From an uncultured Bacteroidales bacterium (GTDB taxonomy: Bacteria > Bacteroidota > Bacteroidia > Bacteroidales > F082): DNA of 19,971 nt. The notes beneath the pieces were generated by a model. That model worked only from the letters and a program-made list of their open reading frames with translations, was not told the origin of the DNA and did not search any database. A program made the position numbers and the translations under genes. Within the stretch, counting starts at the first letter, position 1, and every line of letters starts with the position of its first letter. This document shows, piece by piece, positions 1-7,142 of this stretch. The stretch covers positions 1-19,971 of the forward strand of contig CAJOIF010000039.1 of assembly GCA_905234765.1 (NCBI GenBank), given 5' to 3'.

Positions 1-79
1 ATCGTACCGCTTTTCTCATATCCTTTAAGGTTTGTCCTGTGATAACGAGAATCGCAGCATAATAGTATTAATAGAAAAC

Positions 80-87
80 TAATTTTG
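80..87 (+). promoter_or_regulatory. Possible Bacteroidetes -7 element (TAATTTTG) for the M23 peptidase gene
   Basis: TAATTTTG fits the Bacteroidetes TAnnTTTG -7 consensus and lies 11 bases before the ATG at 99. No clear TTTG -33 box is found about 20 bases upstream, and the implied leader would be only a few bases. The rest of 1-98 holds no recognised feature. Confidence 0.35.
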
Positions 88-98
88 AACATTTACTT

Positions 99-1805
99 AT
101 GAAAAAACGTTTCTTTTTTGTCGCGGTCCTCGTCATGGCCGCTTTTGGACTTGTTGCACAGGAGAGTTTTCCGCAATATGCCAGTCCGCTTGACATCCCA
201 ATTTACCTTTCCGCCACCTTTGCCGAGATTCGGCCCAACCACGTCCATGCCGGCCTTGACATCAAGACGCAAGGTGTGGAAGGGAAGAAGGTGTATGCCA
301 TTGCGGATGGTTACATCAGTCGTATCGGTGTATCACCCTATGGTTATGGTAACGTATTGTATATCACACATTATGATGGATACACGAGCGTATATGCCCA
401 TTTGCAACGTTTTTCAGACGTGGTTGCAAAATACGTGAAGGATTATCAATACAAACATAAAAAATATGCATCGCAGATATATCCCGAAAAGGACAAGTTC
501 CCCATCAAGAAAGGCGATTTGATTGCATACGCAGGTAATTCTGGCAGTTCCGGTGGGCCGCATTTGCATTTTGAGATTCGCCACACGGCAAGCGAGAAAC
601 CCGTCAACCCAATGTATTTTGGCTATAAGATAGAGGACAAGGTGAAACCCTTGATACAAGGTGTATCGGTCTATCCTTTAGGTGACGAGTCGACACTGGA
701 GGGCGGCATCAAGCCGATGTATTTTTCGGTGACCAACGACAATGGGAAATACAGCTTGAAAGATAGGGAAATCGTCCATGGCAACGGGGAGATTTCGTTC
801 GGCATTTGCACCTACGACCAAGTAGGCACCTCGCCCAACAAAAATGGTCCTTATCTTTATGAATTGTATTTGGATGACGAATTGGCTTTTCAGGTGGAAT
901 GCGACAGTTTCTCTTACAGTGAACCACGTTACGTGAACAGCCTTTTGGATTATCGCCACTACAAGCAGAAGAAATCAAGTTATGTGCGCACTGAGACTGA
1001 CCCTTTCAATAAATTGCAGATGATTTCCAAACGCAATGGGACAGTGACAATAAGAGGGGGTGATACGGTGAATGTCCGCTTCAAAATCAGTGATTATGCA
1101 GGCAATAGTTCAAGTATTCAGTTCAAATTGGTGGGCACTGCACCCGTTGCGGTGGAGCGTCCTGCACGTCGCCGCAGCGAGTATTTCGTGAAGGCCGACG
1201 GCTCGCTCAATTCGCATATCGAAATCGAGGATTTCAGTGTCACTTTGGAGAAAGGCACTCTTTTCCGCGATGAATGGGTTCCTACTGGTCAACGTGATGA
1301 AAAGGGTTGTTGCTCACGAATTTACCGTTTCGGCACCGAGGAGATGACCACCTTCAAGAATTACACGGTCAGCATCCGACCCAATGAGAAATGGGCCAAT
1401 CATCCCAGAAAATATATTGCCTACATTGATGGTAGCGGCAAGGTGTCGTCGCTTGGCGGCAAGATGAAGAACGGCTGCATGGAGGTGGAGACACGCAACA
1501 TGGGCGAGTTCACAATTAAGATTGACTCGGTGGCTCCAACGGTAAAAACATCCAATTTCAAGGACGGGCAATCGGTAAAAGATCTCAAATCGTTGCGATT
1601 CAAGATCACCGACGACATGACGGGCATAGAGACCTACGATATCTATTTAGACGATGTGTGGGTGCTTGGCAAATACGACGCCAAGAACGCCTTGCTTTAT
1701 TACGAGTTTGACGAAAAAATGAAGGCTGGCACCAACAACGTGAAAGTGGTCGTCACGGATGGCGTTGGGAACAAGAAGACCTTGAATGCAAAAGTAACTT
1801 ATTGA
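99..1805 (+). CDS. Secreted M23-family metallopeptidase (LytM/peptidoglycan endopeptidase type)
   Basis: A 568-residue protein with an N-terminal signal peptide (Lys-Lys-Arg then a hydrophobic stretch ending near residue 20, AQ), so it is exported. Residues about 45-165 form an M23 peptidase domain. The zinc ligands are visible: the HxxxD motif (H50, D54), H101 in YAHLQ, and HLH at 155-157 following the GNSGSSGGP loop. Family members cut peptide cross-links in the cell wall. The remaining 400 residues have no assigned function; segments such as FKITDDMTGIETYDIYLDD near the C-terminus look like Ig/cadherin-like beta-sandwich modules. The stop codon overlaps the end of the convergent pseudouridine synthase gene by 7 bp. 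The catalytic residues all look intact, so an active enzyme is likely; the substrate specificity is inference. Confidence 0.9.
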   Translation: MKKRFFFVAVLVMAAFGLVAQESFPQYASPLDIPIYLSATFAEIRPNHVHAGLDIKTQGVEGKKVYAIADGYISRIGVSPYGYGNVLYITHYDGYTSVYAHLQRFSDVVAKYVKDYQYKHKKYASQIYPEKDKFPIKKGDLIAYAGNSGSSGGPHLHFEIRHTASEKPVNPMYFGYKIEDKVKPLIQGVSVYPLGDESTLEGGIKPMYFSVTNDNGKYSLKDREIVHGNGEISFGICTYDQVGTSPNKNGPYLYELYLDDELAFQVECDSFSYSEPRYVNSLLDYRHYKQKKSSYVRTETDPFNKLQMISKRNGTVTIRGGDTVNVRFKISDYAGNSSSIQFKLVGTAPVAVERPARRRSEYFVKADGSLNSHIEIEDFSVTLEKGTLFRDEWVPTGQRDEKGCCSRIYRFGTEEMTTFKNYTVSIRPNEKWANHPRKYIAYIDGSGKVSSLGGKMKNGCMEVETRNMGEFTIKIDSVAPTVKTSNFKDGQSVKDLKSLRFKITDDMTGIETYDIYLDDVWVLGKYDAKNALLYYEFDEKMKAGTNNVKVVVTDGVGNKKTLNAKVTY

Positions 1806-2719
1806 TCCAATCTCGCTTGGGGGAAGGGCTTGGCGAACACCGCTGGGAATGGCGTTTCAAATTCCATATCCTTGTCCTTCAGTGGGTGATGGAAGCAGAG
1901 CTTGTAGGCATGGAGGCACAATCGGCCCAATGAGTTATCACCATTGCCGTATTTCACATCGCCCACCACGGGATGCCCAATGTCGGCCATATGGACACGA
2001 ATCTGGTTCTTGCGACCCGTTTCCAATGTCAATTCCACTAATGAGTATTTTTTAGTGACCATCAGCGTCTCGTAATAGGTCTGTGCGAACTTGCCGCCAT
2101 TGTCGGTAGGACTGCTGTAGGTGATGAACGCCTTGTTGTCTTTCAGCCACGACTCCACTTTGCCTTCTTGTTCTTCCATTTCGCCGCACACGACGGCCAC
2201 ATAACGACGGTCATAAACGATGTTTTTCCAGTCTTCCTCAAACATCAGCGCGACCTCTTTGCTCTTGGCAAACAGCATCAGTCCAGAGGTGTCGCGGTCG
2301 AGGCGGTGTATGGTGTGGGCGCGGCAACGTTGCTGTGTGGCGATGAAATACTGGTTGAGGATGCCTTGCGCCGTGTCCTTTTCCTTCGTGGGGCTATTGG
2401 TCAGAAGGCCTTCCTTTTTCTCGATGACCAAAAGGTACTTGTCCTCGTAGACGATTTTCAATTTGGGGTTTTGGAAGCGTTCGCGGGCAGTGGGCTTGCC
2501 AATCTCGACGGTCATGCCTGCCTGTAGGACGAAGTCGAACTGGGTGGTGCGCTCGCCGTCAACGCTGACGACTTTGTTGGCCAGCATACGTTTCACCTTG
2601 CTGCGGCTGATACCGTCTAATTTCTTCATCAAGAAATCCATCAACTTTGTTTCTTCCGAAACGTTGAATTTCAGCGGGTTGTCTTTGGAATGAGGAATTC
2701 TTTTCTTATCGTTTTTCAT
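1799..2719 (-). CDS. RluA-family RNA pseudouridine synthase with N-terminal S4 domain
   Basis: 306 residues. Residues about 22-75 resemble an S4 RNA-binding domain (LMDFLMKKLDGISRSKVKRM then VSVDG). The catalytic domain carries the family signature HRLDRDTSG at 138-146, with the nucleophilic Asp at 141, and a later GRKNQIRVHMADIGHPVVGD motif. Enzymes of this family isomerise uridine to pseudouridine in rRNA or tRNA. S4-containing RluA proteins of this length include RluC and RluD types, but the target site cannot be told from the sequence. The start lies 16 bases after the dnaB stop, so the two genes probably share a transcript from the dnaB promoter. It converges on the M23 gene with a short overlap, leaving no room for a separate terminator. 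Confidence 0.9.
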   Translation of the reverse strand: MKNDKKRIPHSKDNPLKFNVSEETKLMDFLMKKLDGISRSKVKRMLANKVVSVDGERTTQFDFVLQAGMTVEIGKPTARERFQNPKLKIVYEDKYLLVIEKKEGLLTNSPTKEKDTAQGILNQYFIATQQRCRAHTIHRLDRDTSGLMLFAKSKEVALMFEEDWKNIVYDRRYVAVVCGEMEEQEGKVESWLKDNKAFITYSSPTDNGGKFAQTYYETLMVTKKYSLVELTLETGRKNQIRVHMADIGHPVVGDVKYGNGDNSLGRLCLHAYKLCFHHPLKDKDMEFETPFPAVFAKPFPQARLDQ

Positions 2720-2735
2720 AAGTGTTATCTTAAGG

Positions 2736-4298
2736 TTAGAATGGATCTGAAGCGTCTGATGTAATGCTAGGATAGGGTGTCATCCCTTCATCGTTGTTCA
2801 TTTTGGAACCAAAAACCATAGAGCCGCTGTCGAACTGGTTGTTGGGCCCGAGACTGGTGAACTCGCTGTTGTCGAAGCCTTGCTCAAACTCCTCGAAACG
2901 AGCGTATTGTCCGACGAACTTGAGTTCCACCTCGCCAAGTTTACCGTTACGGTGCTTGGCAATGTCGATGATGCTGTAGCCCTTCGGTTTGTCGTCGGCA
3001 TCGGCTTCGTTCTTGTAGTACTCGGGACGGTAGATAAACATCACCATGTCGGCATCCTGCTCGATGGCACCAGATTCGCGCAAGTCGGAGAGGATGGGTT
3101 TCTTCGAGCCGGGACGCTGCTCCACGCTACGGCTCAATTGTGACAATGCCAATACGGGGATTTCCAACTCTTTGGCTAGACTCTTCAGCGAGCGTGAGAT
3201 GGTGCTGATTTCCTGTTCGCGGTTGAGGCCCTTGTCGCCACCTTTGGCAGTCATCAGTTGCAGGTAGTCAATGAAGACCATCTGGATGTCGTGCTGTTGC
3301 TTTAGTCGACGGCACTTGGCGCGAAGTTCGAAGATGGAGAGCTGAGGTGTGTCATCGATGAAGATGGGCGCGTCAGTCAGCGGGGTTACTTTAGTGTTCA
3401 GTTGCTGCCACTCGTATTCGGCCAGGTCACCGCTACGGAGTTTGTCGGCGGTGAGCGAGGTCTCGGTCGAAATCAGACGGGTAACTAATTGAACTGAAGA
3501 CATTTCCAACGAGAAAAACGCCACGGGGCGGTTGAAGTTGACGGCAGCATTGCGGGCCAAATTCAACGCAAATGCGGTTTTACCCATACTGGGACGTGCA
3601 GCCAAGATAATCAGGTCGGACTTCTGCCAGCCTTGCGTGATACGGTCAAGTTCAGTATAGCCCGACGGCACGCCGCGCAGTTTGTCGTCGCTGTTTTTCG
3701 CGTTTTGTATCTCCTTGATGGCCTTGCTCACCAAGTCCTGCATCGAGTCGTAGCTGCGGCGTAGATTGTTCTCGCTGATTTGGAAGAGGTTGTTCTCGGC
3801 CTTGTCTAACAGGTCAAAGACATCGGTGGTGTCCTCAAAAGCCTCGTGAATCATGTCGGAAGAAATCAGAATCAGCTGACGCTGAATGTGTTTCTGCATG
3901 ATGATACGGGCGTGGTATTCGATGTTGGCAGCCGAAACGACGCGGTTGGTGAGTTTCGAGATATAATAAGCCCCACCGACCATTTCCAACTCGCCACGGA
4001 GTTTCAATTCGTTGGTAACGGTCAGAATGTCAATGGGTTCTGACTTTCCGAACAAGTCTTTGATGGCGGCGAAGATTTTTTGGTGCTTGTCAAGGTAGAA
4101 CGCCTCTGGCGTGAGGATGTCAATGACCTCGTTGACGGCTTCTTTTTCCAACATCAAGGCACCTAGTACGACCTCCTCCAAGTCGGTGGCTTGGGGAGGG
4201 ATGCGGCCTTGGTTGGCAAAGATTTGTTCGGGGGTCATCACGTTGCGTCGGGCGACGTCGCCGAAGGGTCGGCGGGTGATTGTTGTATCGTTTGGCAT
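2736..4298 (-). CDS. dnaB: Replicative DNA helicase DnaB
   Basis: 520 residues, close to the usual size for Bacteroidetes DnaB. The N-terminal helical domain (about 35-135, beginning PPQATDLEEVVLGALMLEKE) is followed by a linker and a RecA-like ATPase domain. Visible motifs are Walker A ARPSMGKTA (234-242), the H1a-like motif FFSLEMS (261-267), Walker B VFIDYLQLM (341-349), the LSQLSR motif at 385-390, and the KHRNG arginine-finger region near 448-452. No intein interrupts the Walker A or the SQLSR region, where DnaB inteins often sit. The acidic, Ser/Asn-rich C-terminal 50 residues are a lineage-specific tail. Function: hexameric helicase unwinding DNA ahead of the replisome. A good -7 element lies upstream; the RluA-type gene follows in the same direction. 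Confidence 0.97.
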   Translation of the reverse strand: MPNDTTITRRPFGDVARRNVMTPEQIFANQGRIPPQATDLEEVVLGALMLEKEAVNEVIDILTPEAFYLDKHQKIFAAIKDLFGKSEPIDILTVTNELKLRGELEMVGGAYYISKLTNRVVSAANIEYHARIIMQKHIQRQLILISSDMIHEAFEDTTDVFDLLDKAENNLFQISENNLRRSYDSMQDLVSKAIKEIQNAKNSDDKLRGVPSGYTELDRITQGWQKSDLIILAARPSMGKTAFALNLARNAAVNFNRPVAFFSLEMSSVQLVTRLISTETSLTADKLRSGDLAEYEWQQLNTKVTPLTDAPIFIDDTPQLSIFELRAKCRRLKQQHDIQMVFIDYLQLMTAKGGDKGLNREQEISTISRSLKSLAKELEIPVLALSQLSRSVEQRPGSKKPILSDLRESGAIEQDADMVMFIYRPEYYKNEADADDKPKGYSIIDIAKHRNGKLGEVELKFVGQYARFEEFEQGFDNSEFTSLGPNNQFDSGSMVFGSKMNNDEGMTPYPSITSDASDPF

Positions 4299-4320
4299 AA
4301 AATGTTCGTATTTGAGAAGG

Positions 4321-4328
4321 CAAAATTA
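4321..4328 (-). promoter_or_regulatory. dnaB: Probable -7 promoter element for dnaB
   Basis: On the minus strand this reads TAATTTTG followed by C, matching the Bacteroidetes TAnnTTTG consensus. It sits 22 bases before the dnaB ATG. A TTTG lies 17 bases further upstream, slightly closer than the usual 19-21. It separates dnaB from the upstream nuclease unit as its own transcription start. Confidence 0.55.
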
Positions 4329-4374
4329 CGAAATCTAATCCGCCCCAAAATGGCCGAGGCAAAGAAGTTATCAA

Positions 4375-5781
4375 CTACTTGAAAAAGTGTTGATAAGTTT
4401 TTGCAACAATCTCGTTTTCAGTGATTAAGTCTTCCTTTGCCTGTTGATAACCTATCAAGTCGCGGCTGGTTGCTTCGACCAATATTCGGCTGTGTTCAAA
4501 CAACTTAAAGGCCGGAAAAAGGGCTTCAGAAAGGCGTTGCAGGGTGAAGCCTTTTTTGATGCAGGGATGGTAAAAATTGGCTTGTTGGAGTACATCGAAG
4601 AGGTTGAAGACCTTGTAGCCGACTTCCTTGTTTTGGATGATTTCGTGGCGCAAAAGGGTAGTAGTGAGATTTTGCGGCGTAAAACACACAATCAGTTCAT
4701 AATGAGAGAGCTTCTCTATCAAAAGGGGAATGGCTTCTTTCCATCGGCTGTGGTCTTCGAAACAATCCCAAACGAAGTTGCCGCCGTCTTCATGCTCGCC
4801 TTGCAAGGCTAAAGCCAAAATCAACTCCTCGTAAGGCTTGGTTCCATCGATTTCAGGCACAGCGGGACGGTGCAGAAGCAGATTCAAATAAGCAATAGAT
4901 TTCGGTTTGGGTTGTGGTGCAAGTGTGTAAAGAGTCTTGTAATCAGTATAATACGAGTTGGTTTCCAAGGCTTCGATTTGGTGGCCTTCCAATGAATTGG
5001 GCTCCAATTGACGCAACATTGTTTCGTTGGTGTTGATACCGTTGAAATAATATTGGAAGAGTTCTTCATCGTCCATTGCAGTGGTGTAAAGGAAGCTGTT
5101 TTTGGGTATCAATTTCCAGCAATGGCCTTGGAAATCACAGGGATATGGATTGTTGCACTGTGTTCCAATGTTGACCAAAGGTGAGTGGGGCATGGCGACC
5201 ACATTCTTTAGCCGCTCCGCGTTCTTTGCCACGAAATCTTCCCGTTCCATCACATATTCCATCACCGACTCTAACCTGAACAGCTGTTGCACGTTAATTG
5301 TTCCATCTTTCACATAATCAGCGTTTAAGTACATCAGCTTGAAATCGCTCAAAGGCACTCCGCAACCATGCAGGACATAGTATTGCAGCGCGGCATCATT
5401 ATAATAGGTGTCGGAGAGGCGCAAGGAACTCTTTACCTCCACGGCTAACCATTGGTCGCCGTCGCGGACGAGCATGTCGAGCATGATGAGCGTGTCATTG
5501 TATTGGAAAACAGCCTCATACATCACGTTGACTTCGGGATTGGACAGGCTCTGCCAAGTCTCTTCCACCTTTTTCGGGAACTGTGACGGCGAAGCAGGCG
5601 ACATGTCAACTCCGCCAGGGAAATAGTCGTGAGCCAGCACGCCAACATCGGTGCCGCGCTGGAACTTGGCGCGTTGTTCGATGGAGAGTTTGTCGCGAAG
5701 GTAAGGGTGCTTTTTCTGCATGTAGAGCGCCTTCTCGCACTGCAAGCCCTTGATATAGGTCGATTTGGAAAGAATGTGCAT
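4375..5781 (-). CDS. Cas4-like PD-(D/E)xK nuclease fused to a degenerate DUF2779 domain
   Basis: I chose the ATG at 5781 (468 residues, starting MHILSKSTYIKGLQCEKALY) over a longer frame, because family members begin here and the longer form would overlap the upstream exonuclease. The N-terminal half looks like a Cas4/RecB-type nuclease: Asp102 (IMLDML), Glu115 and Lys117 (LAVEVKSS), Gln133 in the ALQYY motif, plus Cys15 and a trio Cys209, Cys215, Cys221 placed as in the iron-sulfur cluster of Cas4/AddB. The C-terminal half (from about 297) matches the layout of DUF2779 (RPAVPEIDGTKPYEEL), but the usual DFE exonuclease motif is replaced by NLL, and the later YNxxFE-like motif by FTPQNL. So the first nuclease looks active and the second dead. 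It starts 2 bases after the exonuclease stop, implying translational coupling. The biological role is unknown; DNA repair or defence is inference. No CRISPR array is nearby. Confidence 0.75.
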   Translation of the reverse strand: MHILSKSTYIKGLQCEKALYMQKKHPYLRDKLSIEQRAKFQRGTDVGVLAHDYFPGGVDMSPASPSQFPKKVEETWQSLSNPEVNVMYEAVFQYNDTLIMLDMLVRDGDQWLAVEVKSSLRLSDTYYNDAALQYYVLHGCGVPLSDFKLMYLNADYVKDGTINVQQLFRLESVMEYVMEREDFVAKNAERLKNVVAMPHSPLVNIGTQCNNPYPCDFQGHCWKLIPKNSFLYTTAMDDEELFQYYFNGINTNETMLRQLEPNSLEGHQIEALETNSYYTDYKTLYTLAPQPKPKSIAYLNLLLHRPAVPEIDGTKPYEELILALALQGEHEDGGNFVWDCFEDHSRWKEAIPLLIEKLSHYELIVCFTPQNLTTTLLRHEIIQNKEVGYKVFNLFDVLQQANFYHPCIKKGFTLQRLSEALFPAFKLFEHSRILVEATSRDLIGYQQAKEDLITENEIVAKTYQHFFK

Positions 5782-5783
5782 GG

Positions 5784-6488
5784 TCAGTTGGTGTAGTCCA
5801 CGCAGTCGTCGGTGATGAGCGGCAAGTAGTTGTAGCGGCGCATGAGTTGAGCAATGGCTAAAACATCCTTCTGGCAATAGGTTTGGATACGTTCCAAATC
5901 ATTTTCCTGCCAGTACACGCGTCCCACCTCGCTGCCGTTGATGTCGTCCTTCGGCGTGGGAATCTCCAAAACGGCGCAGAGCAGGTCCAAGGAGGTGTAA
6001 TTCTTGTAGTCGCCGAACTTCCATAATTCCATGGTGTCGATGAACTGGGTCTCCCAAGGCTTTTTGCCCGCAACTTGTAGGACGCGCGGGATTCTGATGC
6101 CGTTGATGATCATCCTTCGGGCGATGTAGGGGAAGTCGAATTCCTTGCCGTTGTGGGCGCAGAGCTGGGCGTCGGGGTAGTCGTAGAAGCGGTCGAGCAT
6201 CTTGGCAAACTCGGCCAGCAATGCTTTCTCGTCGTGGTCGCAGAATGATTTCAGGCGAAAACGGCTACCATTGAAGAAACCAACTGATATACAAACGATT
6301 TTACCGAACTCGGCGTAGATGGCAGCGCGGTCGTATAGGCTCTCAGGCGTGGCCTCGTCGTCGCCCTTGCCGATTTGTTCAGCCTTTTTGTCCCAAAGTT
6401 TCTGCATCCGTTCGCTCAATTGGTCGTAGGATTTTTCATGCGAAACGGTCTCGATGTCAAGGAAGAGGATTCTGGAGAAATCTATCAT
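5784..6488 (-). CDS. Predicted 3'-5' exonuclease related to the PolB exonuclease domain
   Basis: 234 residues, all of it one RNase H-like DEDD exonuclease domain. Motif I is LFLDIETV with Asp11 and Glu13; motif II is AHNGKEFDFP with Asp118; motif III is YCQKD at 204-208, giving the DEDDy arrangement with Tyr204 and Asp208. This fits the stand-alone PolB-like exonuclease family (PF10108 type) that trims single-stranded 3' ends. It is followed after 2 bases by the Cas4-like/DUF2779 gene, so the pair is very likely one unit. The upstream gap carries a short palindromic repeat rather than a clear promoter. Confidence 0.85.
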   Translation of the reverse strand: MIDFSRILFLDIETVSHEKSYDQLSERMQKLWDKKAEQIGKGDDEATPESLYDRAAIYAEFGKIVCISVGFFNGSRFRLKSFCDHDEKALLAEFAKMLDRFYDYPDAQLCAHNGKEFDFPYIARRMIINGIRIPRVLQVAGKKPWETQFIDTMELWKFGDYKNYTSLDLLCAVLEIPTPKDDINGSEVGRVYWQENDLERIQTYCQKDVLAIAQLMRRYNYLPLITDDCVDYTN

Positions 6489-6528
6489 ATTAGTTGTCAG
6501 TTGTTTAGTTGTTCAGTTGTTCAGTTCG

Positions 6529-6573
6529 ACGCTTTGCGTCATTGCGAGGAGCGCAGCGACGAAGCAATCTAGA
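6529..6573. repeat. Short intergenic palindromic repeat, copy 1 (ATTGC...GCAAT core)
   Basis: The core ATTGC (6541-6545) ... GCAAT (6564-6568) is preceded by CGCTTTGCGTC and contains GAGGAGCGCAGCGACGAA. The same CGCTTTGCGTCATTGCGAGGA string occurs near 8603-8622 and 9511-9531. It sits between the exonuclease start and the acylphosphatase stop. The adjacent 6490-6527 is a low-complexity TTGTTnAGTTGTT tract also seen beside the other copies. This looks like a dispersed noncoding element rather than a gene. Confidence 0.7.
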
Positions 6574-6583
6574 GTATCAGTAG

Positions 6584-6862
6584 TTATCTAATTTCTTGAA
6601 ATTCAGTATATTTGTTCGCTGGTTCCACGGCCTTAATTTTCATGTCCGTAATATATGAATAAGGTGTACCTTCACCGCAAAGCAAGGTGAAACGGTCAAG
6701 GTCTTTTTCCTCGCCTTCAACTTCAATGTGGACACTGCCATCGGCACGGTCGTTCTCCACATAACCAACTACGTTGCATTGCAAACCATAACGATGCACA
6801 TAACGGCGAAAACCTACGTTGAACACCCGTCCGTATATTCTTATGTCGTAGGCTTTTATCAT
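6584..6862 (-). CDS. Acylphosphatase
   Basis: 92 residues, the standard size of the family. The N-terminal motif GRVFNVGFRRYVHRYG matches the GRVQGVGFR phosphate-binding loop, with Arg19 as the catalytic arginine, and VGYVENDRADGSVHIEVEG supplies the catalytic Asn. These enzymes hydrolyse acyl phosphates such as acetyl phosphate or carbamoyl phosphate in the cytoplasm. The loop reads FNVGFR rather than QGVGFR, a modest departure. Its ATG overlaps the stop of the DUF493 gene (ATGA, 6859-6862), so it is the last gene of the hydrogenase-like/DUF493/acylphosphatase unit. Acetyl phosphate turnover would fit a fermentative context, but this link is inference. Confidence 0.88.
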   Translation of the reverse strand: MIKAYDIRIYGRVFNVGFRRYVHRYGLQCNVVGYVENDRADGSVHIEVEGEEKDLDRFTLLCGEGTPYSYITDMKIKAVEPANKYTEFQEIR

Positions 6863-7134
6863 AGCGCAAACTTGATACCTGGCACTTGCTTCAAGGCATC
6901 ATAAACGAGGTCCATCTGCTCTTGGCTGTCGAGGTCGATGTTGTATGTGTAGGTGATGTAATTGCCTTTGGTGCTGCTTCTTACGCTGACAAAACTATGC
7001 ACGACCTTGCACTTGCTGAAGGCTTGGCTGATACTTACCTTACTTTCTTCAACGGGTACGCTGGCCGCTACAATGACCTTGATGTCGAAGTTTTGAGGAA
7101 AGATAATCTGCTGTTTTTCTTCTAATTCCGCCAT
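6859..7134 (-). CDS. DUF493 (YbeD-like) protein
   Basis: 91 residues from the ATG at 7134; a longer frame reaches 7185 but would overlap the upstream gene, and the alignment to the family begins at IIFPQNFDIKVIVAAS. Features of DUF493 are the FP..F.IKVI opening, VHSFVSVRSSTKGNYITYTY resembling the family's RpSSnGkY segment, and the end QMDLVYDALKQVPGIKFAL, which resembles REQLDALYREL...VKMVL. YbeD is a small ferredoxin-like-fold protein of poorly defined, possibly regulatory, function. It starts 8 bases after the stop of the iron-sulfur protein and ends in a 4-base overlap with acylphosphatase, so these three are co-transcribed. No catalytic residues are recognised. Confidence 0.75.
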   Translation of the reverse strand: MAELEEKQQIIFPQNFDIKVIVAASVPVEESKVSISQAFSKCKVVHSFVSVRSSTKGNYITYTYNIDLDSQEQMDLVYDALKQVPGIKFAL

Positions 7135-7142
7135 GGTCTGGA

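Noticed and set aside
1..19. Possible divergent gene start on the minus strand (ATG at 19, MRKAVR) after AAAGGAT
   Set aside because: Only six codons are visible before the window edge and no promoter-like sequence lies upstream of it; too little to call.
4375..5781. A CRISPR adaptation cas4 gene
   Set aside because: The nuclease half resembles Cas4, but there is no array or other cas gene in the window, and the fused DUF2779 half is not a CRISPR component.
5782..5877. A 32-residue N-terminal extension of the Cas4-like protein
   Set aside because: It overlaps the end of the exonuclease gene in another frame, is compositionally odd, and the family starts at the ATG at 5781.
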